From an uncultured bacterium (lineage in GTDB: Bacteria; Cyanobacteriota; Vampirovibrionia; Gastranaerophilales; Gastranaerophilaceae): DNA of 64,000 bases. The position numbers and the translations under genes were made by a program. The notes under the pieces were generated by a model. The model made no database searches. It saw only the letters and a list, made by a program, of their open reading frames with translations, and was not told the DNA's origin. Where the stretch lies: assembly GCA_949293185.1 (NCBI GenBank), contig CASFCQ010000002.1:1-64000 (forward strand). The letters run 5' to 3'. This document shows, piece after piece, positions 8,173-16,255 of this stretch (position 1 is its first letter; every line of letters begins with the position of its first letter).

Positions 8173-8800
8173 CTTCTTGCTCCTTTTCTTTATCATTTTC
8201 GCCGCACTGCTGTGAACAAGCACACGGTGCATCTTTTTTAGGAAACGCAAAATGTCTGAACAATCCTAAAAGCCCTGCAGAAATAACAATAATAAAAGGT
8301 GAAACATTAAATATCGCAGCGCACAACGCAAGCACAAAAACAAATGCGCTAAATTTGTCATATACAGAAAAACCCCATAGCTCAAGTATAGTCAGGAATA
8401 TCAACACACAAACAGCTATATCAAGCACTGAAAAGATGCTTTGAACTATCGGGTAATGTGTAATAACAGACAGAAAAGAAAATATCAAAACAATACTTAA
8501 ATATGCAGGCAGGCAAACTCCTGTTACGGCCGCTATTGCACCTGCAACGCCTCTGGCTTTATATCCGGTAAACATTGATACATTGCCTGCAACCAGCCCA
8601 GGGAAACACTGGCTCAGTGCATAGTAGTTTGTTATTTCCTCCATTGTGCAGATTTGTTCTTTATCGCACATTTCACTTTTTAAAAATGGCAAAATAGCAT
8701 AACCGCCGCCAAAAAGCACCATTCCAATCTTAAAAAATATCCAGAACAGCTTTAACAGGCTGATTTGTTTTGCTTCAATTGTTTTGCTTTCAGCGTTCAT
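8165..8800 (-). CDS. CHR-family (chromate transporter-like) half protein, first of pair
   Basis: This 211-residue membrane protein is the other half of the CHR pair. After a short cytoplasmic start it has FKIGMVLFGGGYAILPFL, a SQCFPGLVAGNVSMFTG segment and multiple hydrophobic helices. It ends in a charged tail containing CACSQQC, a small cysteine cluster that its partner lacks. The ATG overlaps the lpxB stop by four bases (ATGA), so translation is probably coupled to lpxB. The pairing is normal for short-chain CHR proteins; the linkage to lipid A genes is less usual. Confidence 0.85.
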   Translation of the reverse strand: MNAESKTIEAKQISLLKLFWIFFKIGMVLFGGGYAILPFLKSEMCDKEQICTMEEITNYYALSQCFPGLVAGNVSMFTGYKARGVAGAIAAVTGVCLPAYLSIVLIFSFLSVITHYPIVQSIFSVLDIAVCVLIFLTILELWGFSVYDKFSAFVFVLALCAAIFNVSPFIIVISAGLLGLFRHFAFPKKDAPCACSQQCGENDKEKEQEDA

Positions 8801-9933
8801 TGTTGCAGCTCCACACTCAGGATTTGAGCAACCTCTTTTGCAGCTTCATGCTTGGATAGTATTGCCTTAACCTGCGACAAATCCTGTATCATGTTTTGTC
8901 TGTATGTTTCATCTTTCAGGATTTTTAAAATATAATCCGCAATTGTATGAGGGTTAGAATCCGACATTAAAAGCTCAGGCACAATATCCTTGTCCATAAT
9001 AATATTAGGCAGACAAACTCTGTCAATACATCTCACAAGCCTGTACACCAAATAAGCAAACCAAGGACCTTTGTAGCTGATTATCATCGGAGTGTTGTAT
9101 AAAGCAGCCTCAAGAGCTACAGTCCCGGACGCAAGCATCAATGCATCAGATACGCTTAACAGTTCATAGTTAGCATTTTTAACAATTTTTATATCAGTAT
9201 CTTTTATAAATTTTTTAAACGTTTTGTCATTCAAACTATCAGCCTGTGCAATCACAAACTGTACATCATTATACTGTTCTTTAATAATTTTTGCCGCATC
9301 GAGAAAAGTTTTTGCTAGATAATGAAGCTCAAAGGTTCTGCTTCCGGGAAAAACGGAAACAAGTTTTTTATTTTTATCAAGCCCGTATTTGTCAAAAACC
9401 TCATCTCTGTTTGCTGCAGACGGCATCTGCGACACAAGCGGATGACCTACAAACTGAACATCAATTCCCTCTTTTTTATACATATCCGCTTCAAACGGAA
9501 AAATCGTCATAACTTTAGCAATATTTTTCTTAACTGTTTTGATTCTCCATTTACGCGAAGCCCAAATCTGAGGCGGAATATAATAAAATACTTTTATCCC
9601 CGATTTTTTTAAAAATTTTGAAATATTCAGATTAAATCCGCCGTAATCTATAAGCAGCACCAAATCAGGCTTGTACTCTTTGGTAAGATAATCAACAAGC
9701 CTTTTACCGAGAGTAAGATGGTCAAACAGGATTTTAGGAGTTAATCCCATTGCTGACATATGAGCTTTGCTATGGTCAACAAAAAGCTTTACTCCAGTTT
9801 TTTTCAGATTTTCGCCGCCTATTGCTTCTATTTCTATATCATTACGGTTTTGCAAAAGATTTTCAACAACAAGCGAGGCATGTTTATCGCCCGAGAGTTC
9901 GCCTGTTACAATAAATAGCTTTTTTTTCTCCAT
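8797..9933 (-). CDS. lpxB: lipid-A-disaccharide synthase
   Basis: LpxB is a peripheral membrane GT-B glycosyltransferase (family GT19). It joins UDP-2,3-diacylglucosamine to lipid X to form the lipid A disaccharide. The 378-residue product opens with the family signature TGELSGDKHASLV. It continues with GGENLKKTGVKL, LIDYGGFNLNISKFLKK, YYIPPQIWASRKWRI, FVGHPLV, VFPGSRTFEL and LMLASGTVALEAAL. The 3' end overlaps the downstream CHR gene by four bases. lpxI lies 48 bases upstream, so substrate synthesis and use are encoded together. Its presence implies an LPS-type outer membrane. Confidence 0.95.
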   Translation of the reverse strand: MEKKKLFIVTGELSGDKHASLVVENLLQNRNDIEIEAIGGENLKKTGVKLFVDHSKAHMSAMGLTPKILFDHLTLGKRLVDYLTKEYKPDLVLLIDYGGFNLNISKFLKKSGIKVFYYIPPQIWASRKWRIKTVKKNIAKVMTIFPFEADMYKKEGIDVQFVGHPLVSQMPSAANRDEVFDKYGLDKNKKLVSVFPGSRTFELHYLAKTFLDAAKIIKEQYNDVQFVIAQADSLNDKTFKKFIKDTDIKIVKNANYELLSVSDALMLASGTVALEAALYNTPMIISYKGPWFAYLVYRLVRCIDRVCLPNIIMDKDIVPELLMSDSNPHTIADYILKILKDETYRQNMIQDLSQVKAILSKHEAAKEVAQILSVELQQ

Positions 9934-9981
9934 AATCTTAAACTCCCTTGCATGCCTGCAGTCAGTGAAAAAAATCTCAGC

Positions 9982-10797
9982 CTAAATAGCCATTACGATT
10001 ATGCCTTTTTTGTTGGCAAAATCAATAACCTTTTTCTGGTCAACAATAATAGTTTCGTTAGCTTCAATAGCGAGAATTTTTGCGCCGAATCTGTCCATTG
10101 TCTTAAGAGTATTAAGCCCTATTGCAGGGATATCAAAACGTTTATCCTGAGTCGGTTTGCTCACCTTAACTACTGTAATACCTTTGCCGCCGAGTTTACA
10201 TCCTCTTTCAATGCATTTATCAGTACCTTCGATTGCTTCTACAGCCATAATCATTTTGTTTTTGATAACAACGGACTGTCCGACATCGAGTTTGCCCATC
10301 TCCTTAGCCAGCCAGTAACCGTATTCAACATCCAGAGCCTGTTCTTCATCCGGCTCGTGAACACCGAGCACACCGGGAGGCGCCATAAGGTTTTTGATAA
10401 AAATTGTCTGATCAAGAACTCTTATACCCATTTTTTCAAGCTGGTCAACTATAATAAGCATAACAGCGTCATCATTAAGCCTTTGAGCTTCTTTCATAAG
10501 GCGGATAGCTTCCATATCGAGTTTTGGGCGTCTTAGAAGCAAACCTTTATGTACTTTTCCTATAAAAGTTACCTGAGTAATTTTTTCATCAATAAGTGTT
10601 TGTTTAATTTTCAGAACCTCGCCGGGTCCGAAATTATAAACCTTTGAACAAAACTTTTTGAGTCTGTTTCTGTTATCAGATGAGAGAGAAATTGCAACAA
10701 CATCAAAACCGTTTTTTTGTGCAGACTCAGCCATAGCAACGGGCAGTTCACCGTCACCGGCGATTAAACACTGTTTTTTATCCAGAACAATAGACAA
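9982..10797 (-). CDS. lpxI: UDP-2,3-diacylglucosamine pyrophosphatase LpxI
   Basis: LpxI hydrolyses UDP-2,3-diacylglucosamine to lipid X in bacteria that lack LpxH. The 271-residue product fits the DUF1009 family: N-terminal CLIAGDGELPVAMAE, FIGKVHKGLL in the middle, and the C-terminal catalytic domain with EAIEGTDKCIERG, KPTQDKRFDIPAIG (conserved Asp residues) and GLNTL. The start is a TTG at 10795-10797, supported by GGAGAGG just upstream. It is the first gene of the lpxI-lpxB-CHR-CHR run. Confidence 0.93.
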   Translation of the reverse strand: MSIVLDKKQCLIAGDGELPVAMAESAQKNGFDVVAISLSSDNRNRLKKFCSKVYNFGPGEVLKIKQTLIDEKITQVTFIGKVHKGLLLRRPKLDMEAIRLMKEAQRLNDDAVMLIIVDQLEKMGIRVLDQTIFIKNLMAPPGVLGVHEPDEEQALDVEYGYWLAKEMGKLDVGQSVVIKNKMIMAVEAIEGTDKCIERGCKLGGKGITVVKVSKPTQDKRFDIPAIGLNTLKTMDRFGAKILAIEANETIIVDQKKVIDFANKKGIIVMAI

Positions 10798-10934
10798 TTT
10801 CCTCTCCTTTTTTTACGCGTATTTTCATATATCAGTTATTAAAAAATAAATAACGATACAGCCTGTATGTTTATAATACAATAACAAGTTTTTTTTTCAA
10901 ATTTATTGAAAATATTTTTTTAAATTTATTAAAG

Positions 10935-11446
10935 TTAGTATTTTTCTATACGTCTGAAAAACTCAAAGCCCAATACCCCGAGAATCAGAATAAAAATAAT
11001 ACAGGAAGCAGAATTCGCCGGATTTGATACTTCTAAAAATTTGTCTGATGAGTGTAAATATGTATTTATCTGACTTTCAATATTTTCAAAAGCCGCCATT
11101 CTTCCGGAAGATGTAAAAATAACCTCATCTGCACCGTTTACATTAATGACTAAACTTGAACTACCTCTGTTTCTTCTATAATAATGACGGGAATATCTAT
11201 AAGAATTTCTTTTTTATAATATGTTGCAGCAAAACTAATTGTATCGATTTTATAATATTTTTGACTTATTGTAATCGGAATTATAGGAGTTGCTTTTGAT
11301 AAAATGCAGACATTTCTGCCTCTGTCGCAGCTGAATTTTGTCTGCGGAGCAAAAATATACCCAAGAATCAAAATAACAAAAAGCCCTATAACACAATATA
11401 TTATTTTATCAGGGCTGAATAACGAATTATTCACGGGTGCAGACAT
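10935..11446 (-). pseudogene. membrane-anchored unknown protein, frameshifted at an A run
   Basis: The ATG at 11446 (MSAPVNNSLFSPDK, AGGAG six bases upstream) opens a frame with one N-terminal transmembrane helix, a CDRGRNVC motif and KYYKIDTISFAATYYKK, which then stops early at 11150. A -1 shift at the A6 run at 11211-11216 joins it to an otherwise untranslated downstream frame. That frame reads RHYYRRNRGSSSLVINVNG, IFTSSGRMAAFENIESQIN, then a second transmembrane helix and FFRRIEKY, and stops at 10935. One extra A would give an intact protein of about 170 residues with two transmembrane helices. The cause may be a true mutation, a sequencing error or slippage. I do not recognise the family by name. 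Confidence 0.75.
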
Positions 11447-11536
11447 AACATCTCCTTTTTCTTTTTGAAAAGGGTAACATTTGTACAGCCATTTGCAATC
11501 ATTCACTAAACGTATCTTTTCTATATAAATGTATAA

Positions 11537-11567
11537 TAAAAAACGACTGATTTCTCAGACGTTTTTT
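11537..11567 (-). terminator. intrinsic terminator, probably bidirectional
   Basis: AAAAACG-A-CTGA and TCAG-A-CGTTTTT flank a four-base loop, giving an A/T-flanked hairpin downstream of the gene at 11595. On the minus strand the stem is followed by a T-rich run. It separates that gene from the frameshifted gene at 11446. Confidence 0.6.
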
Positions 11568-11594
11568 ATTTTTAAATTTTTAATTTTTTATTTA

Positions 11595-12011
11595 TTAGGT
11601 TAATGCAATTTCAGCTTTTTTAATAAATTCTTTAAAAGCTGTTTTTATCTGAGGATTTTTTAAAGCTGATTCGATAGAAAATTTATTTCCGTTAGCTATA
11701 GTCACATCGTGCACTTTTCCTTCTTCAAAGGGTGAATATGCAACGAATGATATTGTTCTTGTGCGAAAATCTCTTTTATCAGCAAGAGGTTCAATGACAA
11801 TAGACGCTTTTTTAATTGCTGAATCTTTCATCGGTTCTTCAATATCTGCTTTTATGGGTTTAAATTTTCCGATTTCAACAATCTGCGAGAACTTTTCTCT
11901 CAACTGTTTAAGCGCCGCATCCAATTTTTGAGAAGATGTCTGCATTACTGCATTATTCATATGCGGTCTTAGCATTCGCTGTGTTGTGGTAGTGGCATTC
12001 AACTTATTCAT
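11595..12011 (-). CDS. unknown small protein downstream of the RelA/SpoT-like gene
   Basis: This 138-residue protein matches no family I recognise. The N-terminus is Thr- and Asn-rich (MNKLNATTTTQRML), followed by a probable amphipathic helix (SQKLDAALKQLREKFSQIV), a basic and strand-rich middle with RDFRTRTISFVAYSPFEEG, and a helical C-terminus (FKEFIKKAEIALT). No signal peptide or membrane helix is seen. The ATG at 12009-12011 has GGAG six bases upstream; an ATG four codons earlier lacks one. It lies 22 bases after the RelA/SpoT-like gene and shares its terminator, so the two are probably one transcript. It could be a partner or antitoxin, but that is inference. Confidence 0.7.
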   Translation of the reverse strand: MNKLNATTTTQRMLRPHMNNAVMQTSSQKLDAALKQLREKFSQIVEIGKFKPIKADIEEPMKDSAIKKASIVIEPLADKRDFRTRTISFVAYSPFEEGKVHDVTIANGNKFSIESALKNPQIKTAFKEFIKKAEIALT

Positions 12012-12033
12012 ACTTATCTCCATTTATTATTAA

Positions 12034-13491
12034 TTATTTCTTTGGTGTAACTTTTTTTAGGTTGGGTTTTCCGTATCTTGACTTTAAAATATTTGCAGTG
12101 TCATCAATTTGCTGTAGAGATTCAAAACTCAACAACGGCTCATATTCTCCAAGTCCAAAATCCGTTAAAATAGGTTTTTGCACAGATATACGCTTCTTTG
12201 TTTCCGGATTTTCGTTGTGTCTTATCCAGGAGTACATTGCTCTTTCGTAATCTGTATATGCAGCTTCTTTTTTAGGATTTCCGAAGACCTCAAAGACTGC
12301 TTTTTCTATACCTATTGATTCGTAATATTTTTCGAGTTCCGGAATATTTTTGCCTATATTTTTCTTTGCAAGAATATCATAAATCAAATGTTCAATCTGA
12401 CCGATTTTATTAAGCTGTTCGCTGCGCAGCTGCAGCTCAACCCATACATATCGTATTTTACCGCTTTTATCTTTAACAGGATGTAAAATATTCATCTGGG
12501 TCGTTGTATAGCCGTTTTGTTTTCTGATTGCACTTGTTTGAACAAGTTCAATCCCGGGAACAGACTGTTTCCAGAGTTTTACGGTATCCTGACTTATGTA
12601 AGGATATATATGTTTTGAGTGATAGTTGCTTACCCTTGTTACATTGAGTTTTCCTGAAAGTATACTGTCTGTCAGATACTGGGCGGCAACAGTCATATTT
12701 GCATTTTCCGGAATCACCATTCTCAACCCGATGAGGTCTTTTATCCATTCTATAGCTTCATCATAATCTCTTTTTCCGGTTGTAAGAATTTTTTCAAAAG
12801 CTTTGTAATCTCTTGATTCAAATTTTACATCACCGTCAAAAACAGAAAGCTTTACAAGTTCTTTTTCAGTCTTATCAAGCAGTTTGTATGGTTTTTGATA
12901 CAACCTTCTCGATAAAATATTCATTATTTCAGTATTAACTTTTTGATCTTTAAACTCTTTTATAATTTTATTGTAGATTGAAACAGACTCTTTGGAAGAC
13001 GGAACACCGTTTTTGCTTCTGGCATGGAGATATTTTCCATAGTTTTTTTCTCCTCCGAAAACAGTTTTTATGTCTTTTATTACCCTGCCTATAGTATCGT
13101 TGCCCATAGTCTCGAGTCTTTTTGCCATCCCTTTATAAAAAGTAGCTTTTTTTACTGCCAGGTTTATGACTTTAGTCTGATTCGGGGTAAACACTTTTGC
13201 ACCGTTAGCTGTAGTTTTTGGCTGCAGCAAAAACATTATTTCATCATTAAAAATTTTTTCTTTTTTTATAAATTCATAATCAACTAAAGTCTGATGCTGC
13301 GTTGCAGATGTCATCTTTTTGGCTTCATTTTTTGTAACGGAAGATGTTGCTGCAGCAGAAAATGTATCTTGCACAGGTGTACGCTCAAGCGGGTTAGTCG
13401 CTGTTTTTTGAATTTGGATGGTTTGCGTTTTTACTTTTTCAGCAGCTCTTGTAAGGTGTTTTATTGCTGAACTTTTGAGTATTTTTATCAT
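12034..13491 (-). CDS. RelA/SpoT-fold nucleotidyltransferase-like protein
   Basis: The product is 485 residues from the ATG at 13491, which has AGGA six bases upstream; a TTG 17 codons earlier is weaker. Residues about 245-375 match the RelA/SpoT synthetase fold: KDLIGLRMVI (251-260, with the catalytic-position Asp252), RKQNGYTTTQM (the family's xNGYxSxH block, with His replaced), and VWVELQLRSEQLNKIGQIEH (Glu352 at the catalytic position). An upstream R-S-K...SIYNKI segment near 158-176 may be the G-loop, separated by an unusual insertion of about 70 residues. No HD hydrolase, TGS or ACT domain is seen. The N-terminal 150 residues are unassigned. It may make (p)ppGpp or modify another nucleotide or tRNA, as toxic small alarmone synthetases do. 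Confidence 0.7.
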   Translation of the reverse strand: MIKILKSSAIKHLTRAAEKVKTQTIQIQKTATNPLERTPVQDTFSAAATSSVTKNEAKKMTSATQHQTLVDYEFIKKEKIFNDEIMFLLQPKTTANGAKVFTPNQTKVINLAVKKATFYKGMAKRLETMGNDTIGRVIKDIKTVFGGEKNYGKYLHARSKNGVPSSKESVSIYNKIIKEFKDQKVNTEIMNILSRRLYQKPYKLLDKTEKELVKLSVFDGDVKFESRDYKAFEKILTTGKRDYDEAIEWIKDLIGLRMVIPENANMTVAAQYLTDSILSGKLNVTRVSNYHSKHIYPYISQDTVKLWKQSVPGIELVQTSAIRKQNGYTTTQMNILHPVKDKSGKIRYVWVELQLRSEQLNKIGQIEHLIYDILAKKNIGKNIPELEKYYESIGIEKAVFEVFGNPKKEAAYTDYERAMYSWIRHNENPETKKRISVQKPILTDFGLGEYEPLLSFESLQQIDDTANILKSRYGKPNLKKVTPKK

Positions 13492-13698
13492 TTCAATTCC
13501 TGTATTATTTTTCGGCTTACTATTTATTAAATCCATAAACAAAAAAATTTGTCATTTTATCGATAAAATTTTTTTTAATGAAATATTTTGTTACATCAAT
13601 TCCCAGATAAGCTCCTTCATGTTAAAATTTCCGTTAGGAGTTGTTTTCCCCGATACAAAAAAAATACGGAGAAATAACACAAAACAAGAAAGATAGAT

Positions 13699-14280
13699 AT
13701 GTCTAAACGAAAGATAGCATATATTGTAATTTTGTTGGCAGTAGTTATAGGGTGCAGCTGGGCATTTATTTCAGCAGGAATTATTACAAAAAACTTTAAA
13801 AAAGAAGCACTCAAAAACGCAGGCGAAAAACAGGAAGTCAACGTAAAAAATCTTATTATTACGGAAACTAAAGAAGATAAAAAATACTGGGAGCTCTATG
13901 CCGAAAAGGGTTATTACGACAATCAAAACAAAGTTGTAATACTTTATAATGTTATAGGCAATTTTTACGACAAAGATGAAGTCGTCTTAAGCATGGAATC
14001 ATCTATGGGGACTTACAGTGAAGAAAAGAAAAAAGTCGTGCTTTATGACAATTCTTATTTCATTTATAAAGACGGAACAGATGTCAGGGCAGACCGTTTT
14101 GTATGGCAAGGCAGCGACAAAGATATAACAGCTCAAGGCAACGTAGTAATAAGAAAAAACGGTGAGTTGAGAACATTCAGCAACGAAGCTGTACTAAGCG
14201 AAAAAATGACGAATATAAAAATCATCGGACGCTCAAGAACAGAACTGTATAAAAAGGGGAATTTTGATGGAAAGATTTAA
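13699..14280 (+). CDS. lptC: LPS export protein LptC
   Basis: LptC is the inner-membrane-anchored periplasmic member of the Lpt bridge that passes LPS from LptBFG to LptA. The 193-residue product has one N-terminal transmembrane helix (residues 7-27) and no cleavable signal. A strand-rich domain follows with WELYAEKGYYDNQNKVV and YDNSYFIYKDGTDVRADRFVW, typical of the OstA/LptC jellyroll. It overlaps the next gene, an LptA-like protein, by 14 bases, the usual lptC-lptA order. It diverges from the RelA/SpoT-like gene across a spacer of about 200 bases that should hold both promoters. Confidence 0.85.
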   Translation: MSKRKIAYIVILLAVVIGCSWAFISAGIITKNFKKEALKNAGEKQEVNVKNLIITETKEDKKYWELYAEKGYYDNQNKVVILYNVIGNFYDKDEVVLSMESSMGTYSEEKKKVVLYDNSYFIYKDGTDVRADRFVWQGSDKDITAQGNVVIRKNGELRTFSNEAVLSEKMTNIKIIGRSRTELYKKGNFDGKI

Positions 14281-15244
14281 AAAAATATTTATATCAACCG
14301 TTTTCTTACTAACAAGCGCAGGTATAGCGTTTGCAGCAGATTTGTCTATAGAATCAGACAAACAAACATTTAAAATGGAAGAAAACAAAGCAAAATTTGA
14401 CGGTAACGTAAAAGTTAAAATGGATGATATAAACGCAAAAGCCCCGAGAGCCGAAGTTTTTATCGACCCTAAAACAAAACAGCTTACAGATGCGGTAATG
14501 TATGACCAGCCCTATGTTGTTCAGGTAAAACAGGATAAAACCAACGAAATTAAAGCTAATATTTTAAAAATGTCATTGCTGAATAAAACAATAAAAGCAG
14601 AGGGTAACACACAGACAACCGTTACCCCAAAAGATGCACCAAAGCCTACTGTAATAATAACAGCAGACGCTCAATCTTATGACACAAAAACAAAAACACT
14701 TACAGCGCACGGCGGTGTAATTATTTATTACAAAGATGTGGAAACTTTCTCTGACTCTGCTGTTGCAAACCTCACAAAAAACGGGGATTTACAAAAAATC
14801 ACATTAACAGGACACGGAAGATTAAAACAAAAAGACAGTGTTATCACTGCAGACAAATTTATTTATGATGCAGTGCAGGAAATTGCCTATGGGTTAGGCA
14901 ACGCTCACAGCGACGTGGATATGGATGGCACACGTATAAACGTATGGTCTGACAGACAGGAGTATTACAAAGCATCCAATATAATACAAGCATCGGGCAA
15001 AGTGCATGTTATATACAAGGATTACGATGCAAAAGGACCTAAAGCAACTGTTTATCCTGATCCAAAAACCAACAAGCCTAATGAAATTGTATTTATCGGA
15101 CGTTCAACTATCGTAGAGCAAATGCGTTCTATTGAAGCTGACAGAATCAAAATGTTTATTAACCCAAAAAATTTCTTTGCTGAAGGCAATGTAAAAACAG
15201 TTATAAGAAATGTAGACAGTAAAAGTAATAATTTAACAGAATAA
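14267..15244 (+). CDS. lptA: LptA/OstA-like periplasmic LPS-bridge protein
   Basis: LptA forms the periplasmic bridge carrying LPS to the outer membrane. The 325-residue product starts MERFKKIFIST (ATG at 14267, GGGGA upstream) with a signal peptide ending in AFA at about residue 23. Repeated OstA blocks follow: SDKQTFKMEENKAKFDGNV at the start, ITADAQSYDTKTKTLTAHGG near 130, VITADKFIYDAVQEIAYG near 190 and IEADRIKMFINPKNFFAEG near the end. E. coli LptA is about 185 residues, so this version probably holds two OstA domains. It overlaps lptC by 14 bases. Confidence 0.82.
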   Translation: MERFKKIFISTVFLLTSAGIAFAADLSIESDKQTFKMEENKAKFDGNVKVKMDDINAKAPRAEVFIDPKTKQLTDAVMYDQPYVVQVKQDKTNEIKANILKMSLLNKTIKAEGNTQTTVTPKDAPKPTVIITADAQSYDTKTKTLTAHGGVIIYYKDVETFSDSAVANLTKNGDLQKITLTGHGRLKQKDSVITADKFIYDAVQEIAYGLGNAHSDVDMDGTRINVWSDRQEYYKASNIIQASGKVHVIYKDYDAKGPKATVYPDPKTNKPNEIVFIGRSTIVEQMRSIEADRIKMFINPKNFFAEGNVKTVIRNVDSKSNNLTE

Positions 15245-15273
15245 TTTAAGGACATTTAAATTTATATTATAAT
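15245..15273 (+). promoter_or_regulatory. promoter for a probable leaderless nrnA mRNA
   Basis: TATAAT (15268-15273) is a perfect -10 hexamer lying six bases before the nrnA ATG, with a modest TTTAAG at -35 after a 17-base spacer. No Shine-Dalgarno sequence precedes the ATG. Initiation at the usual distance would put the start of the message at or next to the A of the ATG. Confidence 0.45.
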
Positions 15274-15279
15274 ACATCT

Positions 15280-16251
15280 ATGGATTTAGAATTATTTAAA
15301 ATTGCAATAAAAAATGCAAAAAATATACTGATTATCTCTCACGTCAACCCGGACGGAGACACATTAGGGTCAATGAGTGCGCTTTATCAGGTGATAATAA
15401 ACAACTTTAACAAAAATGCGCAAAACATTGATATGGTGTATAACGGCATTATCCCGGAAATATACAAATTTATACCTTATTTAGATAAAGCAAAGTCACC
15501 TGCACAAGTTAAAGATGAACAATATGACATTGCCATATCCGTTGATATTGCAGCCAAAGACAGGATGGGAGATTCCTTGCCATTGTTTGAACAATCTTCT
15601 ATCCGGATAAATATTGACCACCATAAAACGAATACCAATTTTGGAACAATTAACTGTGTACGAGCAGATGCATGCAGCTGCGGCGAGGTTATGCTGGATA
15701 TTTTTAAAGCCCTTGATTTAAAAATAGATAAAGATACGGCTTGTGCGCTTTACGCAGCTATTTTAACCGATACAGGCGGTTTCCGGTATGAAAATACTAC
15801 GGCGGATACACTTTTAAAAGCATCTGAGCTAATAAAACTAGGAGCAAATCCTGCTGAAATTTCCCGTTACTGTTACGAATCCAAACCGCGCAACATGGTA
15901 CTTTTGCACGCAAATTGTATGATTAATGCGGAATTTTTAGACAACAACAGGATTGCAGGCATCTGTATTACCAATAAAGATATGGAAAAATACAATGCAA
16001 CAAATGATTATACGGAAGGTCTTGTTGAAGAATTACGCCGTATAAAAACAACAGAAGTCTCTTATGTTATAAAAGAAGTGGATGAAAACACTTCTAAAGT
16101 AAGCCTGAGAAGCAAAACTGCAGATGTAAGCGTTGTTGCGCAGGTATTTGGCGGCGGAGGACATACTTTTGCCGCAGGATGTACAATACGCAAGCCTGTT
16201 AATATTGCAAAAGACAAGCTTGTTGAAGAAATAAGAAAAGTTTTGGGATAG
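15280..16251 (+). CDS. nrnA: DHH-family bifunctional oligoribonuclease/pAp phosphatase
   Basis: NrnA-type enzymes degrade nanoRNA of two to five nucleotides and remove the 3' phosphate of pAp, using manganese. The 323-residue product shows ISHVNPDGDTLGS (residues 19-31), VDIAAKDRMGD, NIDHHKTNTNFG (the DHH motif), AAILTDTGGFRYENT and the C-terminal DHHA1 block GGGGHTFAAGC. Length is typical. It follows lptA by 35 bases but appears to have its own leaderless promoter, and it leads into the BrkB-like gene four bases downstream. Confidence 0.9.
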   Translation: MDLELFKIAIKNAKNILIISHVNPDGDTLGSMSALYQVIINNFNKNAQNIDMVYNGIIPEIYKFIPYLDKAKSPAQVKDEQYDIAISVDIAAKDRMGDSLPLFEQSSIRINIDHHKTNTNFGTINCVRADACSCGEVMLDIFKALDLKIDKDTACALYAAILTDTGGFRYENTTADTLLKASELIKLGANPAEISRYCYESKPRNMVLLHANCMINAEFLDNNRIAGICITNKDMEKYNATNDYTEGLVEELRRIKTTEVSYVIKEVDENTSKVSLRSKTADVSVVAQVFGGGGHTFAAGCTIRKPVNIAKDKLVEEIRKVLG

Positions 16252-16255
16252 ATAA

